From contig JAQOTA010000068.1 in NCBI GenBank assembly GCA_029532415.1, positions 496,001-560,000 of the forward strand: a DNA stretch of 64,000 nt. The letters are read 5' to 3'. Shown in pieces: positions 49,975 through 62,034 of this stretch. This DNA is from Marasmius tenuissimus. Lineage: Eukaryota; Basidiomycota; Agaricomycetes; Agaricales; Marasmiaceae. Each line of letters begins with the position of its first letter. The stretch's first letter is position 1. The translations under genes and the position numbers were made by a program. The notes beneath the pieces were generated by a model. It worked only from the letters and a program-made list of their open reading frames with translations, had not been told where the DNA came from and searched no databases.

Positions 49975-51960
49975 TGCGTCCCTTTAACCTGGCTTCTGCT
50001 GCACTATCGACCATTTTTGACGGTCGTTGATACCCAGAATGCCTGTTTCCCGCCGAATTCTGTCTTTTCCCCCCAATTCGGCAAGCACCCTTACACTCTC
50101 CGCAATATCTGCCACCTTGCTTCGTTCGAATTCTTCTGGATGACTCCCTGCCCCAACCACAAGATTTTGAGTTCAAATTTAAGGTACCCAGGTCACCACT
50201 GTCGCTTCAGTCTTTCAGGTTTCCAAGGGCCACGCCGCAACGACACAAGCTACAGATCGTACCTTCTCCTTTGTATCAGCAGCAATAGCACTTCCCATGG
50301 GCTCAGAAGCCCATTTTTTAGGGCTCGAGATTGCACATATCTCTCCGACCCGAGGTTCTGGTCACCATCTCACCGCTGCTACTTCACATTCCGACCTACG
50401 GTGCAAAGCCCAACCTCGAGCCTGTCAAGCTCGTGAAAATGACCGATTAATCATCCTTGGCCTAGACCGTCACCGCTATTTTTCGGTCTCGTGCATCAAC
50501 AATCAAATACTTTCCTCTCAGATTTATGTATGGGGTACTACGAGGGTGCGATCCTCCTCTTACCCACGCTCTCACAACCAGGTCGGAATCATCATCTATA
50601 CCTTCAACGGGAGAAAATCTGCAAGACACGAGGCAGACCTACCTCGAGTTTGTTGTTCATTGTCAGTATCTTGCTCTACGTGTGAGTGAGGAAGCAGATG
50701 CCCCGGGAATGAAATGCGACAGGGGGCTTCAATACTAGTCGACAAAGAGCAGGGGTAGACTGTGTACGAACCAGATCGGAGATAGGGTATGTGACCGTCC
50801 CGGAGCTCGCTATGAACCGCTGCAGACGCCTACTAAGAGCTTTTCAGCTTCGGATGTCTTGTTATGCACATGGCACAAGATGCTTTGCGCGGCGAGATTG
50901 ATTAAATGGTACATCCTGTGCTTCACATACGCGTCTCAGCGTTTCTACCGATGGGATTCGACATTTGATCAGAGACTGGAGGTGGTCTGTCTGCAATCTG
51001 TCTGTGACGTCCACGCTGTTGACCGAGGTGAACTGTGAAGAGCTTATTATCTATTTGTTACCTCCGTCGCTGTGCCCATCGAAACACTGACACTATCTTG
51101 TATCGGCCCCCGGGACCGTCGAAATATCTTCGTCATAGTCGGCGAGTTCAATTTTTAGATTCGCAGCCCTGACCGGGGCTCGTCGCCGAGTATTTTCCTG
51201 GTCAATCCACTGAATGATTAATGCGATGAGAGGGGTACTATCCTCGTAGTCACTGCACCCTATACGACAAGTCGACACTCGTGCTACTGTTGGATTTTTG
51301 GCACTGCCGAACAGTTGGTTCGAGCGGTGCAAGAATCATGGAACCGTGAGAGCTTGGTCCCTCCAACATATTCAAAACCGTCCACAATCCAAACGACCTT
51401 GCCTCATTGTGAATACTTTCGATCCGAAGTCACCACGATGCTTTCACCTAGCTTCCCGCAGTCTCAGCATTACGACGTGAGGGATTATCCCACCTTCCGC
51501 TGATCTGAGGACCTCTATCAGGGTCCGCTCTCTCTAGAATACTCACGCCGATTATTTCTTTCACCTCTGTAGCACGGTTCGTGGACTCTGAAGTATATAA
51601 ACCTGCACACAATCTCCGGGATGTATCTTGGAATCTTCCATCTCCAAATATTGCTCCTTACTCGCTGAGTTGAGATTCCTAGAAAATTCCCGCTCAGAGA
51701 GAGGGTGTAGTAATCCCGAGAAAGACCGTATCAGCGACAACGGCAACTTTTGAATCCTCGACTGAAGCTCCGCCGGAAAGACGATGCGTGTGGTATACAG
51801 TGTTATCGGCAAAGCGCATTTGGTTACGGAGATTGGAAGTCGAGTTCAAAATGGCGACGGGCAGTTCTAACTTGCAGGTCCGTGCACATATGTACAGTTT
51901 GATCTTCGGGGTGAACATCTACAATAAACATGTCTAAAATTGAAAGAAATTTGAATAATT
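49975..51960. repeat. Segment R5 (type a), downstream flank of K4
   Basis: Copy of R1 and R3. The part up to about 51.09 kb is shared with R3, and the rest only with R1 and, more weakly, R2 and R4. The block 51690-51880 has a plus frame (IPRKTVSATTATFESS) and a minus frame (SKVAVVADTVFLGI) that each match one frame of R4, so the coding strand is unresolved. No gene called. Confidence 0.5.
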
Positions 51961-52022
51961 CAAGATAACAAATCCATATACACACAAGTCTAAAATTAAT
52001 ACGACCAATATATGGCCCGACA

Positions 52023-54372
52023 CTACAAATTTTCCCTTTCAATCACATCCCATTCACCTGAGTTCTCCGCTGCGCCCGTAGTTCGTGACGCTTCTGCCTT
52101 TCTATTGGATGATCTCGAGTCTGAAATTGCGGTGAGAAACGGCATGGAAAGGCATGAAAGGGCACAGACCCACAATACTTGCTCAAGAAACCTTTCACCC
52201 AACGGGTCGGGGTCACCATAATTTCACTTGGTAATGATGGTGTATTCTCTGAATCAATGCGGGAATCCGGTATTGCTTCGACGAGTGAGTAGGTCAATGA
52301 GGATGTGAGTTGTGAAGTGGAAGTCTGGATATTAGAATCAAACAGTTCTGAATTGTCCAAGTCATCTATCCTGGTGGTATCGTGAGGATCACCTGGGGGG
52401 AAAGTGTGAAATGGTCATGATTTCGGGAGAAGATAACGATACTCACTGTATATCAACTCAGGATATCCATGTTCACGAGCATATTGCTTCCCATCCAGGT
52501 TGTAAACCTTCTGCTTGAGTAGTTCCTGAACAGTTGTGTAGTCAAAATCTTCCCAGAAGGAACCAACCAATCCCTCCACACTCAACTCGGGAATCCCCAA
52601 CCTCTCCCAATCCTCCTTGACAATCTTATCCCTTCCGTGAGGGTCGCTGGACCAGTAGAATAGGTCTTCAGGGGATGGATGGCAGACGCAGTGCATGCCA
52701 TTGATGGGCTCAATGTGTAGAGGCGGGACAAAGAGGTACGCAGGTTTTGGACGTGTTGTGGGGTCTTTGAGAAAGATGCCTTTTAGGTGAAATCCAACAT
52801 GGTCAATATAAACTGAACAGGCAGAGAATTCATACAAGAAAACCAGACATATCTAAAGGAACACTTACCCATGTACTTCACATCACTGCGGCCATCACAG
52901 AGGTGGAGTGACTGGCAGAAATAGGCAGCACGGAGTTGGATTTGGTCATTGTTTGGAATGCACAAGCCAAGGTCAAGGGTCACTCTGACAGTGCCTGTCT
53001 TTTGGAAAGAGAAATTCACTCGCCAAGGGACTAAATGGATCAGCAACTGGAAGATGGATTTGAGTGGTGGACATACCCGAGCTGGAGTACCTGGCTTTGA
53101 CGTCAGGGCTGAAACTTTGGCAAAATGGCCTGGGAGAGGGAGTAGAAGGAAAGTGGGCAAGGATCCCGGGGCTGTACCAGTCGACAATGGTCCCAAGTGT
53201 AAATAGGCCATGTTGTGCATAGTTTGACAGGTCACCTGTGGTCCACCACCCTCCATTTGATGCAATCAGATACAGAAAGTCACCAACATTGTCTTGGACG
53301 TGGGCGGTGATTTTGCTGGTGTTGAGTTGAGGAATAGTGTTTTGGCAAAGTGGGGGGAAGCGGTTGGTGAATGGTTGGAGGTCATTTTCGCGATTGAGGG
53401 AGAGGGAAGTGGGGTTATAATGCCAAGTCAATGTTTTGAGGTTGACCGACCAATCCCCCCGACAATCTGTCACCTGTTTTGCCATTATAAGTGAGTCCAT
53501 GCTAAAAATACAAAGCTCACCACAAATGCCAAAGCTTTGTCATCATGCAGATATTTGATTGCAATCCACTAAAGAAAACACCTTAGCGGAGAAGGGAAGT
53601 GCAAACAATGGACATACACGTATATAAGTCAGGTAGTAGTCTATAATCCAGTTCTTGTTCCAGTACTGACTGACAACCTCATTTCCACTCACTAGTTCTG
53701 CTGCCTGTCAGCACCTCCATTACAGATTCCCAATGAGAAACCTACCATTGTATGCCAACAGTGTGAATATGTCTGACTCAGTCACCGCAAATACTTGAGT
53801 GAGCAGTGCGGACCTGTGACCTCCCATTAGATTGAGCTGCCACCACATCCCCACCAACTCACTGATTGCACACTGCTGCCTGAAGGAAACTTTCCACAAT
53901 CTATGGACAATCATTGGAATCATGATCCTCTACCTAGGTAATGACACTTACCTCTTGGAAAGCTTCTTGATCCATCTTGTTAACTGTCTCAAGCGTGGTA
54001 GCAGTAAACTTTCCCCGATATCCAAAGATCTTGGTGGCTTGGACCATTTTCTTGACTTGCACTACTTGTGACTCTGAGGATGTTGACGGTTTGTTTCCGC
54101 GCTTGACCTTAACATGTAGAATCTCGGATGATAGTAGGCGAAGAAATCTAATGTCGCTATTAATTACCGTCCTAATCTTCGTCCCTTTCTGCAGCAAAGG
54201 TTAACATTCTAGTATCACCACGGCATAAACTGACACTTACCACAGTCATCCGATTCTCCCTCTCTGAGATATAGTTACTGTTATAGGTGATTGTCGAGTT
54301 ACCCGCCACGGTCTGGAAGTTGGCGTTGGCTCCGATTGTTGTGTGTCGAGCATTAGAGAGGTAAGAACTCAT
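52023..54372 (-). CDS. K4: 609-aa K-family protein, 11 exons, function unknown
   Basis: Exons (complement): 54241-54372, 53952-54188, 53863-53900, 53746-53813, 53618-53700, 53521-53568, 53077-53473, 52869-53030, 52447-52812, 52192-52392, 52023-52120; 1830 nt without a stop. Exon 1 is of the a type (GANANFQTVAGNSTITYNSN), like K1. The small exon 6 (WIAIKYLHDDKALAFV) must be entered by a 48-nt intron; reading through gives false stops. Exon 7 is one codon shorter than in the paralogs (DNVGDFLYLIASNGGWWTTG region). All donors are GT. The tail is GEWDVIEREN. No catalytic or targeting motif is recognised. It forms a pair with K1 by sequence and by its S/F neighbours. Confidence 0.82.
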
Positions 54373-55577
54373 GTTTTTGAGACAGGGAGGACACGGAAGG
54401 GGAGAAGTGATGGCGGGAGCGATGAAGAGGTCAAGCATAGCCTACTCCCACATCCACAGCCCTCCTCATGTTCGACGTATGCTCGTATCTCCGTCATATC
54501 ACCCTTCACGTTGAGCGCGCATCGCATCACGAGGACCCGTGCGCCTCCTGTCAATGTTTGCTCCCTACAAACTGATGTCCAGATTCATCACAAACATTTA
54601 AGAAACCGCGTCAATCACCGCTTTGTAAATTGACCCCTCTGAGACCCTCCCTGTACCCTGTACAGTTCAAGATGTACGAGAGCCACCTGCGCTGAGTAGA
54701 ATCAGTACTTATGCCGATGCGTGCATGTGAGACCGACCTGAGGATTCAACACCGCGACCCTCAAGCCCAGAATTCACCTTCGAAAGGGAAACATACTTGC
54801 CTTCGCGTTGTGATCTAAACCTATGCGTCCTGAGCTCAGGACCGATCATGGGAACCATCCATGCGTGTAAGTTATCATTTTTCGTCGCTTGATCTAAGAA
54901 ACGGGCTCACTTTGACGATATTTATGGTCCTTGCAAAGCCAGACTTATCACAATATCTACGCGAGCCTTTCCCGGTGTCCTTAAATGTCTTCGTATGCAT
55001 GTCAACAATCAGTGAGCCTAACCAAAGGAAACATGTTTACGAGTTGGTGTGCGAAAGGGAAACGAACATCTATGAATCGACTCGCTTAGGTTTTTCGGTT
55101 CTCGAAGTAGCGAAGAGCACGGTGAGACTACGTATCTGATATCCATTCCGAATCTCAGCTCTCCTACTCTCTGACACTCGAAGTTTGAACGACTCGAGTT
55201 TGGTGCCACTCAACGAATATCAACACCGGCTCAAATTTGAGTTAACGTTCCAAGTCGGCCCAAGACCATTTGTATTCATCCAAGTTCCTGGTTGATTCAT
55301 TGGGCATATAAGATCGGATAGATGAGAGATTGAACGAGAGACAGCGTCAAGAATGGCGGATTTTGGAACGTCATGGAGGTTTGAAAGCAAGACTCGTAAA
55401 AGCGCTTAGCGCGATATTCTGAGGATATCGGAATCATCGGACCGTTTGTCCGTTCGGTATGCCAAGTTGAGGCTGTTAGGCCTCGACTATGGTTACTTCA
55501 ACCAGATACATATGAGGGACTGGTGATCGATGTGGCAACCGGTAAATACCGGGTCTGTACAGATATGTGGGATAGAA
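54373..55577 (-). pseudogene. K4 upstream region with H6 relic
   Basis: Counterpart of 4417-5587. The H reading frame is recognisable (GKGSRRYCDKSGFARTINIV near 54.93 kb) but ends in two stops. The donor that reads CAG|GTATGT in H1 reads CAG|ATACGT here, so H6 is a relic. The part next to K4 presumably holds its promoter. Confidence 0.4.
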
Positions 55578-56950
55578 TAAGAAGATCCGTCTTGTCCTAT
55601 GCTAAAATGATGCACTTAGTCCGAACCACCTCAGTATAACCCCTTTCCAGTAGAATCCCCAGCCCTATTAAGACAGCTCTTCGTGCAGTTTGTTCATCAA
55701 CTAGTGACTCGTCCTACAACTTCATAGATCCTCCCGTGCCATCGTTCACCTCTTCAAAAGGGTTCGTTGCGTTGATGATCCTGCAGTTGCGAATCTCGAG
55801 ACTCATAGTGGTACCTAGTTACAAACACCATCAATACTCAACCTGACAGCCGAAGACAATGCGAATTACCTGTAGCTTCCAATCCTTTTTCGATGCATCT
55901 AAGTACCGTAGAGGAATAACGATGAAGTATGTGCTCAATACACTTACGAGTAACGGCTCTTGGGGGTTTTTGGACGATTGACAGAGGAAGTTAGGTTGAA
56001 AACGGGACCATGAGTGCTTACCAGCTCTACAAACTGATACACCTTCGACCTAAATCAGCACAAACCTGCCCGGTACCTAACTAACACCCCGTTACAACTC
56101 AACGCAATATTCTCTACTAGTCGTCGCAAGTTGCAACACGAAAGGGAATCTTGAGCTGCCTATGAGATCCAGTACAATCCCGTATACCAGCATCCCAATA
56201 GAAACATGGCTGCACGGTATTTTCGGAGTCGACGACCACATCCGAACAAGGAGGCCTGATTCAATCTTTTCGCCAAATTGTAGTCATGTGAAGGGCGAAA
56301 TGGACGTGTCACCGAGGGCCCAAAGAGGATGCAAGTAGGTCAGAAATCTTGCGACTGTCATGAAAGCCATAACCACCGGTGCTCACGCCATTCAAGTTCC
56401 ACAGCAACAGCTACCAACCACTATCCTTCTTCTATCTGGTTGGGGGTAAAGCCCCGGCTCTCAGAATCGAGTTTGAGCCTGCCTCTATATGTAGCCCAAT
56501 TTTGCTGACTCTTGTCTTCCCCAGCTATGCCAGTGCAAAACTCTGTTACAAAGAGTGGATTCATATGCGGAACTGGTACCAGAATTGGACCACGGAAGGG
56601 AGAGCTGAGGAAAGTAGGGGTAGGTGTGTCAGAGGTGAGGACGACGGGGTTGATCAGTTAGGGAGCTAAGTATCAACAGCGGTGATTATGACTGCTGGTG
56701 CTGTAACAGTAGTCGGTGCAGAAGCCAAGAACAAGTTTGGTGAGCACGACAAGAAATGGACTCCTATGGCGAGCAGGAGAGTGTTGAGGTCTGTGTTGTT
56801 ATCGATTGTGGATCCTACCCTCTCAATTCGTCGCGACACATATTCGTTAACCTGCCTTCGCCCATCATCAATCACTTTCAAGTCCCGTCAAGCCGAACTT
56901 TCATCCAGAGGACCACTGTCTTCACATCAATATCTCCGAGGTTTGTAGGG
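55578..56950. repeat. Segment S6, shared with 7.89-9.4 kb
   Basis: Same-orientation copy of S1. The join at 55575-55600 (GGGATAGAATAAGAAGATCC) is the empty site of the TIR element at 5595-7885. Plus and minus open frames up to 96 codons are not conserved between the copies. No gene called. Confidence 0.6.
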
Positions 56951-59850
56951 GGTCGAAACCCAACGTCTTGGCATGAGGCGGTCCAGATTTGCGGGAATTC
57001 CATTGGTCTAGGGGAGTGAAGGTGTCATACAAGGTTTTGGAAGAGTAAAGAAGACGGGAGCTGACATTCAGGCTCTGTCTGATATTCGGTTAGGCAGCCA
57101 AGGTACTCGTAGCAATAATCCCAGTGGACCGAGGATTGAACGTGAAGGAATGGCCGTGAGCTTGGCAGGGGGAGATAAAAAAGAAAACCATCATCGAAAT
57201 ATATTCGTGGTGATATATGCGATTCAATCAGGTCGTATAGTGTCACCCCATGCCAAGTTCTGTTCCCCAACTTGGTTCCCCGCTGTAAAAAGAAAGCCGT
57301 TGACTGAAGTGACAGTGTGGTGAGTCCTCTGTCGTTACTCCCCATCACAGCCGTCATCCTGCAAGCCAAAGAGAGCCTACATCTCCTTCAGCCTCGGCTG
57401 CCACCAATATCACCACCTGCACACATAAAGTTTCATTTCCCTAGCCTTCATCTGACGGCTGGCCTCAACATATTCACTGAAGGTGCCGGTCTGGTTCACC
57501 CAAAGACCTGCTTTGGGTATGTATTAGCATAGAGAGTGAGTCGAGTCTCGGGGAGAAGACAGTTTCCCGCGTCCTATGACATTTCTTGGATTCGAGACGA
57601 GTTGGCAAATTGAGATGTTGCTTCTGCCATGACGATTGTGATAGACACAGATGGATAGAATGTGATGGACGTGTGTGGCCTGAAGGCGAGCACAATGCCC
57701 CTCGAGCCAAACCTCGGCCCCTCCCTCAAACTTCGAGCAGCTCTAGTGAATCTCGATGATGTGCTGGAAGGTGTGCTTGGGGAGCCTATGCTGTCTATCT
57801 GGCCAGTCGAGGGGAGTGTTACGATTGTAGCCAGCCTTCAGCAGGTGGCAGCAGCAGTAGGTACACGAGCTTTCGATTTCGGTAGTGTTAACGCATGTTG
57901 TGAGGGCGAGGAAGGTGAATAAACGACACATATGTAAGAGATGAAAGGGAGAAGCCATGGCCTGGGGCTGCGAAATTTCAATTTAGACGATTGGAATAAG
58001 GATGGTGAGTAGACATAAGTTCTCGTGTGCACAAGGGAGGAATTGGGTAATGAAAAACAGGTGTTTCTTCAAGATACACCAATAATCACGCTCTCAAATG
58101 CCATGCTCAACCATAACGACTAATTATTCCACCTCCCGTATGCCGGCTGCCAAATGCTCTCCTTCGTCTGCCCCATCTAGAATCATTGCCATTGACATCG
58201 AGTTCAGCCCGGGTTTTGAAACAAAACCAACACGGCTAGATTTGACTTTTCCCAGCCTAGCATGGTCTGACCTGAAGAACATGCGCCGTCACTGCAACCA
58301 GCCATAGCTTCCTAACATAGGATTTGGAGCATCTTTGCAGTCGGTCGGTAGGAGAGAGTTGAATAAGATATGCATGTGTGTATTGATGACAGGGAAGTGG
58401 GTTGGTGTACTACTGTTGCTACATGTAGTGTGAGAGGCTTGAGCTTGGAAAGAGTGAGATTGTTGGACGTGTGTCAACGGATTTGAGACCTAATAAAAAA
58501 ACGTCAGCATAGATTGTTTGAAAGACAAAGAACGCACTGGAGGCAAGGCGAAGATGTAAAGTTTTGATGTTCACAAGGAACGAGAGAAGGGAATGTTGGA
58601 TTGACTAGTAACACCAAGTTTTCCGTTCTCTGCTTCTCCCCTTGTCGAGCGGCCAAATCTGTTGAACATGTGGTTATCATGTGATACACTTTATTGACGT
58701 GTTGTTTACACGTCTATTATTTATAGACTCTTTCATTATGACACTTGCACTCATATGAAAGATCCTGTACTTACTCAGACAGACTCTGTAGTTAGTCAGT
58801 ACTCACACCTTATCTCTATGGTTTATAACAAGGTTCAGCTTTGCACCCAATAGTGTTCAAAGCTGACTGAGCTTTCTCTCTAGATTACTTAGATAGAAAG
58901 CTAGTATGACTATGCCTACTTACTCACTCTGCTCTTTGAGTACTTATGCTTACTGATATGCAATATGTTCCATATGCTATATTCTCACTTACCTATGTTC
59001 TATGACTTGTAGATAGACAAGGACTCTTGTATAAAAGCTGGAGACTTTGTGTCTCAAAGCTTTAGGACAATCTACTTGATTATCACCTCTAGCAAGCATC
59101 TGCAAGAACACAAGAATTCTCTTATAGTCAATATGTGAGGTTTTAGTTTCATCTCACTGTGCATTTAACTATGCTGGCTCAATAAAATCTTCGCTCGGTC
59201 TGGAGAGAAAACTGGGTTGAACATGACTCGCCCTCCGGTTCTGGAAGAGAGACCGAAAGCATAGGCGGCTGCAAAAGCCGTGCAGAAAGATAGGCTATCT
59301 GGATTGATAGTGTTCTCAGAGTCAGAGGGCAGGGAATTCATTGGATGAAATGAAACTTGAGAGGGAAAACTGTCAAGCCTGATTCCCATGCACAAAACAG
59401 CACAGAACACGCACCATCAGGCCAGATTTTCTATAGTAGCAACTGTATCAGAGCTTCTGTCAAGCCATGAGCGTTCCTAAAGCTGATGGTTTCAACAAAG
59501 GTCCACAGGCCAACGGAAATTTCAACACTCACTACGAATGAAGGAAAGAGATTGAATAGTGTTCAGTGTCCATGTGGTTGTGAATTTGTGGCAGTGACTG
59601 AGTTTGCTGCTTGAGAGTAGCCTCGTCGCGTTTGCACAGGTTTTAGATGAACAGAGACACGAAAAGAGATGAAGGTTGATATCGGTGGTTGTGGTTTCGG
59701 TCAGAGTCGAGTATGGGTGCTTAGCAGCGCCAAAGTCTCACCCATGTGCATGACCAGGACCCATCACAGCACCACCATGATGCTCAGAATTGTCTGCGCT
59801 CATTGCAAATCAGTACCTCAATTAACCTCAAGGATAACTTCAAGAGCTGA
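56950..59850 (-). pseudogene. F6: F-family copy interrupted by a solo LTR
   Basis: Minus-strand copy closest to F1. The acceptor of the conserved intron is recognisable at 58500 (CTGACG...TTATTAG). LPTRLESKKCHRTRETVFSP (about 57.56 kb) matches the RIESKGYPITREAVFS motif of F4. The exon that reads NLARTRPLDK/SEDPTARQEE in F1 is split by the 525-bp LTR at 58660-59184, which ends the upstream frame shortly after FSPDRAKI. The 5' block lies near 59.69 kb (GGTTGTGGTTTCGGTCAGAG). A pseudogene. Confidence 0.5.
58660..59184 (+). mobile_element. Solo LTR, 525 bp, copia-like ends, target duplication AAATC
   Basis: Starts TGTTGAACATGTG and ends GGCTCAATA. It is flanked by perfect AAATC duplications (58655-58659 and 59185-59189). 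TATAAAAG at 59030-59037 is the likely LTR promoter. Other F copies (for example 11.1 kb and 38.3 kb) lack an insertion here. Same length as the copy at 12126-12650. No internal domains nearby. Confidence 0.9.
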
Positions 59851-59931
59851 ATTTGAGTGAACAGAATTTATCTTATTCTATATTGGTGAGTCATACTGCC
59901 TATCAGTACTCACATCTCAAACATGGTATAG

Positions 59932-60637
59932 TGTTACATCCATGCATCTTACCCTGGTCTATCTCACCTAGTCACATCACCTCCAGACCTATTCCAGGTA
60001 TTTCCAGGCCATTATTCTAGCTCATTCAGACACTATTCCATCCCCGGCACTCAACCTTCACTTCCGCACTTCAGTCTCTCACACCAAGTCCATCCCCGGA
60101 ACCTCCACCACTTCTGCCTCCGCTTCCAGGACTCTTTCCATCTTATTCTGACTTGTTCTGACTTACTTATCTCCGACTACCGAGATATTCCCACAGTCAC
60201 TTATTCTATTCATACCTTCATTCCATGACACACTTATTCATTTCCAGTTCATTTCCCTCTTGTTATCATTCCTCCTGTGTTTGACTTCCATATGATACAT
60301 CAACCTTTCCCGCACTTGACTCACTTATCATTCATTCATTTACTATAACCCTATATAAGCTCTATACTTCTATCCTGTATCAGAAGACTCAAAATCAACC
60401 AGGAATCACCTGGATGCTTCTCTATCATGTCTTTTCCTCTCTCTCGCAACTTGTCCTCTTAGTCTAGTAGAAGGACAGCTCAGTTCATGGTGCTGTTGGC
60501 AAAACCTTCAGCTACTGTCTGCTCTAGATCTGTTGCTTTCACACTCCTTCATCATATCTCTTTCCTATCCATCTATCCGACAGCATATAAAACCCCATAT
60601 CTTATCTTATCCCTATCCAATCTGCACGATCCTAACA
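59932..60637 (+). mobile_element. Solo LTR, 706 bp, TGTTA...TAACA ends, target duplication TATAG
   Basis: Starts TGTTACATCC and ends GATCCTAACA. It is flanked by perfect TATAG copies (59927-59931 and 60638-60642). The unoccupied site is preserved near 11872-11891. A TATATAAG-like box lies at about 60353-60360. It is homologous to the LTR at 6234-6935. The 5-bp duplication and TG...CA ends are typical of LTR retrotransposons, and the type is probably Ty3/gypsy, from length only. No gag/pol sequence adjoins. Confidence 0.9.
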
Positions 60638-60642
60638 TATAG

Positions 60643-61149
60643 GCCCACACAGCGGGGCATTTACCTGTCCTCTTGGAATCAAAGCCAGAGAATAGGTTGT
60701 TGTGAGGGTATGCTCCGGTGAAATTTTCTGTACAGAGTGCTAAGTTCACCCATGTTTCTCGGTGATCAAATAGGCCCTGCAAATGACAAACTCCTACTCC
60801 TGGAAGAATTTGCTACCCAACTCCAAGACTCTCGTTCTTCTCCAACAAACATTTCTCAATAAACATCCTCTGTCATTCAATATTCCTGAGACTACATACC
60901 ATAATCACCTTTCTCAACATGCTCAAGCTTCCAGGCTTCAATCCTACTTCTCTTTTGCTTTACCCGCCCCAACCTGGCCCTCGATTTTGGGTGTTCTCAA
61001 GACACAAGCAGCCTTTCCACCACCTAAAATTAACAATAACACTCACGGCCGATGTCCAAACAAAGAACAAAACCCGTATTCTTGTGCATAATCCAACAGC
61101 CCCATGGTTCGACATCTCTTCTTCTCATCGAGAGTCCGTTTCTGAGTCC
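60643..61149. other. Intergenic, no supported gene
   Basis: Right flank of the solo LTR. Open frames at 60783-61091 and 60919-61611 (plus) lack conservation and recognisable motifs. Confidence 0.4.
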
Positions 61150-61600
61150 CTTATCAATCATGCTTGCCCACGGCCGGTGTTGAGTACCATCTACACGTCT
61201 TGGTTGTCAACACGTCTCAGATTTTCTTGTCAGCCGTGGCCACTGGGTACTACCGAGCTCAGTTCATCTCAAAACACAGTATCCTCCAACTCTTGTGTCA
61301 GCTCAACTGCTATGCTGGGTTCCATTATTCTGCGGACGAGAAAGTCCATCACCTTGCACCAGAACAGCGAGAGAACTCGGTGTTCGACTCATCAGCTCGT
61401 ATGCTTCAAACCGTCGGATACCCATATATGCTACATCTCTGCTCAACAAGCCTACCTACATCCTATAATACGGCCCCGATTGCCTCTAACTCGGAGGAAA
61501 TGCAGACATGAAGACATCGCCCGGAAACAAGCTTTGAGCACTGCTAGCCGTTCAGCAACATCCCTCACAAACTGCCTTCCCGCTCGTGGCTCCGGTGATT
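61150..61600. repeat. Segment T, copy 3
   Basis: Third copy of the repeat at 14.84-15.75 kb, same orientation (CGAGCTCAGTTCATCTC near 61254; CAACAAGCCTACCTACATCC near 61445). It lies downstream of E2, whereas the tandem pair lies upstream of E1. Confidence 0.6.
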
Positions 61601-61860
61601 CACCAATATGATATTCGTAGTGACACTTCTTTCTGACTCACTCTCGTCTCATGATGGCTTTCTTTTGTGTCATCGGTGTTATCATTGTTTCTTCAAATCA
61701 AAAAATTTACCTGCAACGCTGATCTTGTAACGACTGGGGACTCTAAAACTGGACATAGAGCAGGATAACGATAGGGCTCTATGGGGGCTGTGGCTTGATG
61801 CGGACGCTCGCTACAAGTTTGCGAGCTTCCAGTTGTGCTCTTTATATGCATCTCAATGTT

Positions 61861-62012
61861 TTTACTTGTGGGTGCCGCATGTGTAAAGGATGGAGACCAT
61901 TATATACAGTACCTAATTGTGCAGGTCTACCTCTATACTATGTACAGAAACCTCAGCGGTTCTACCTATGGGGGCCGCATGTATGAAGGATGGAGAATCA
62001 TTTATATACATT
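61861..62012. repeat. Imperfect direct repeat of about 52 bp
   Basis: 61861-61912 and 61961-62012 share GCCGCATGT, AAGGATGGAGA and TTATATACA at the same spacing. The pair sits just past the E2 stop codon, so it is probably in the E2 3' untranslated region or beyond. Confidence 0.65.
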
Positions 62013-62034
62013 GTACAGCGACTCAGTCAATTAC

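Noticed and set aside
60919..61611. 230-codon plus-strand open frame
   Set aside because: It spans unrelated unique DNA and repeat T, has Ser/Thr/Arg-rich composition, and is not conserved in the T copies.
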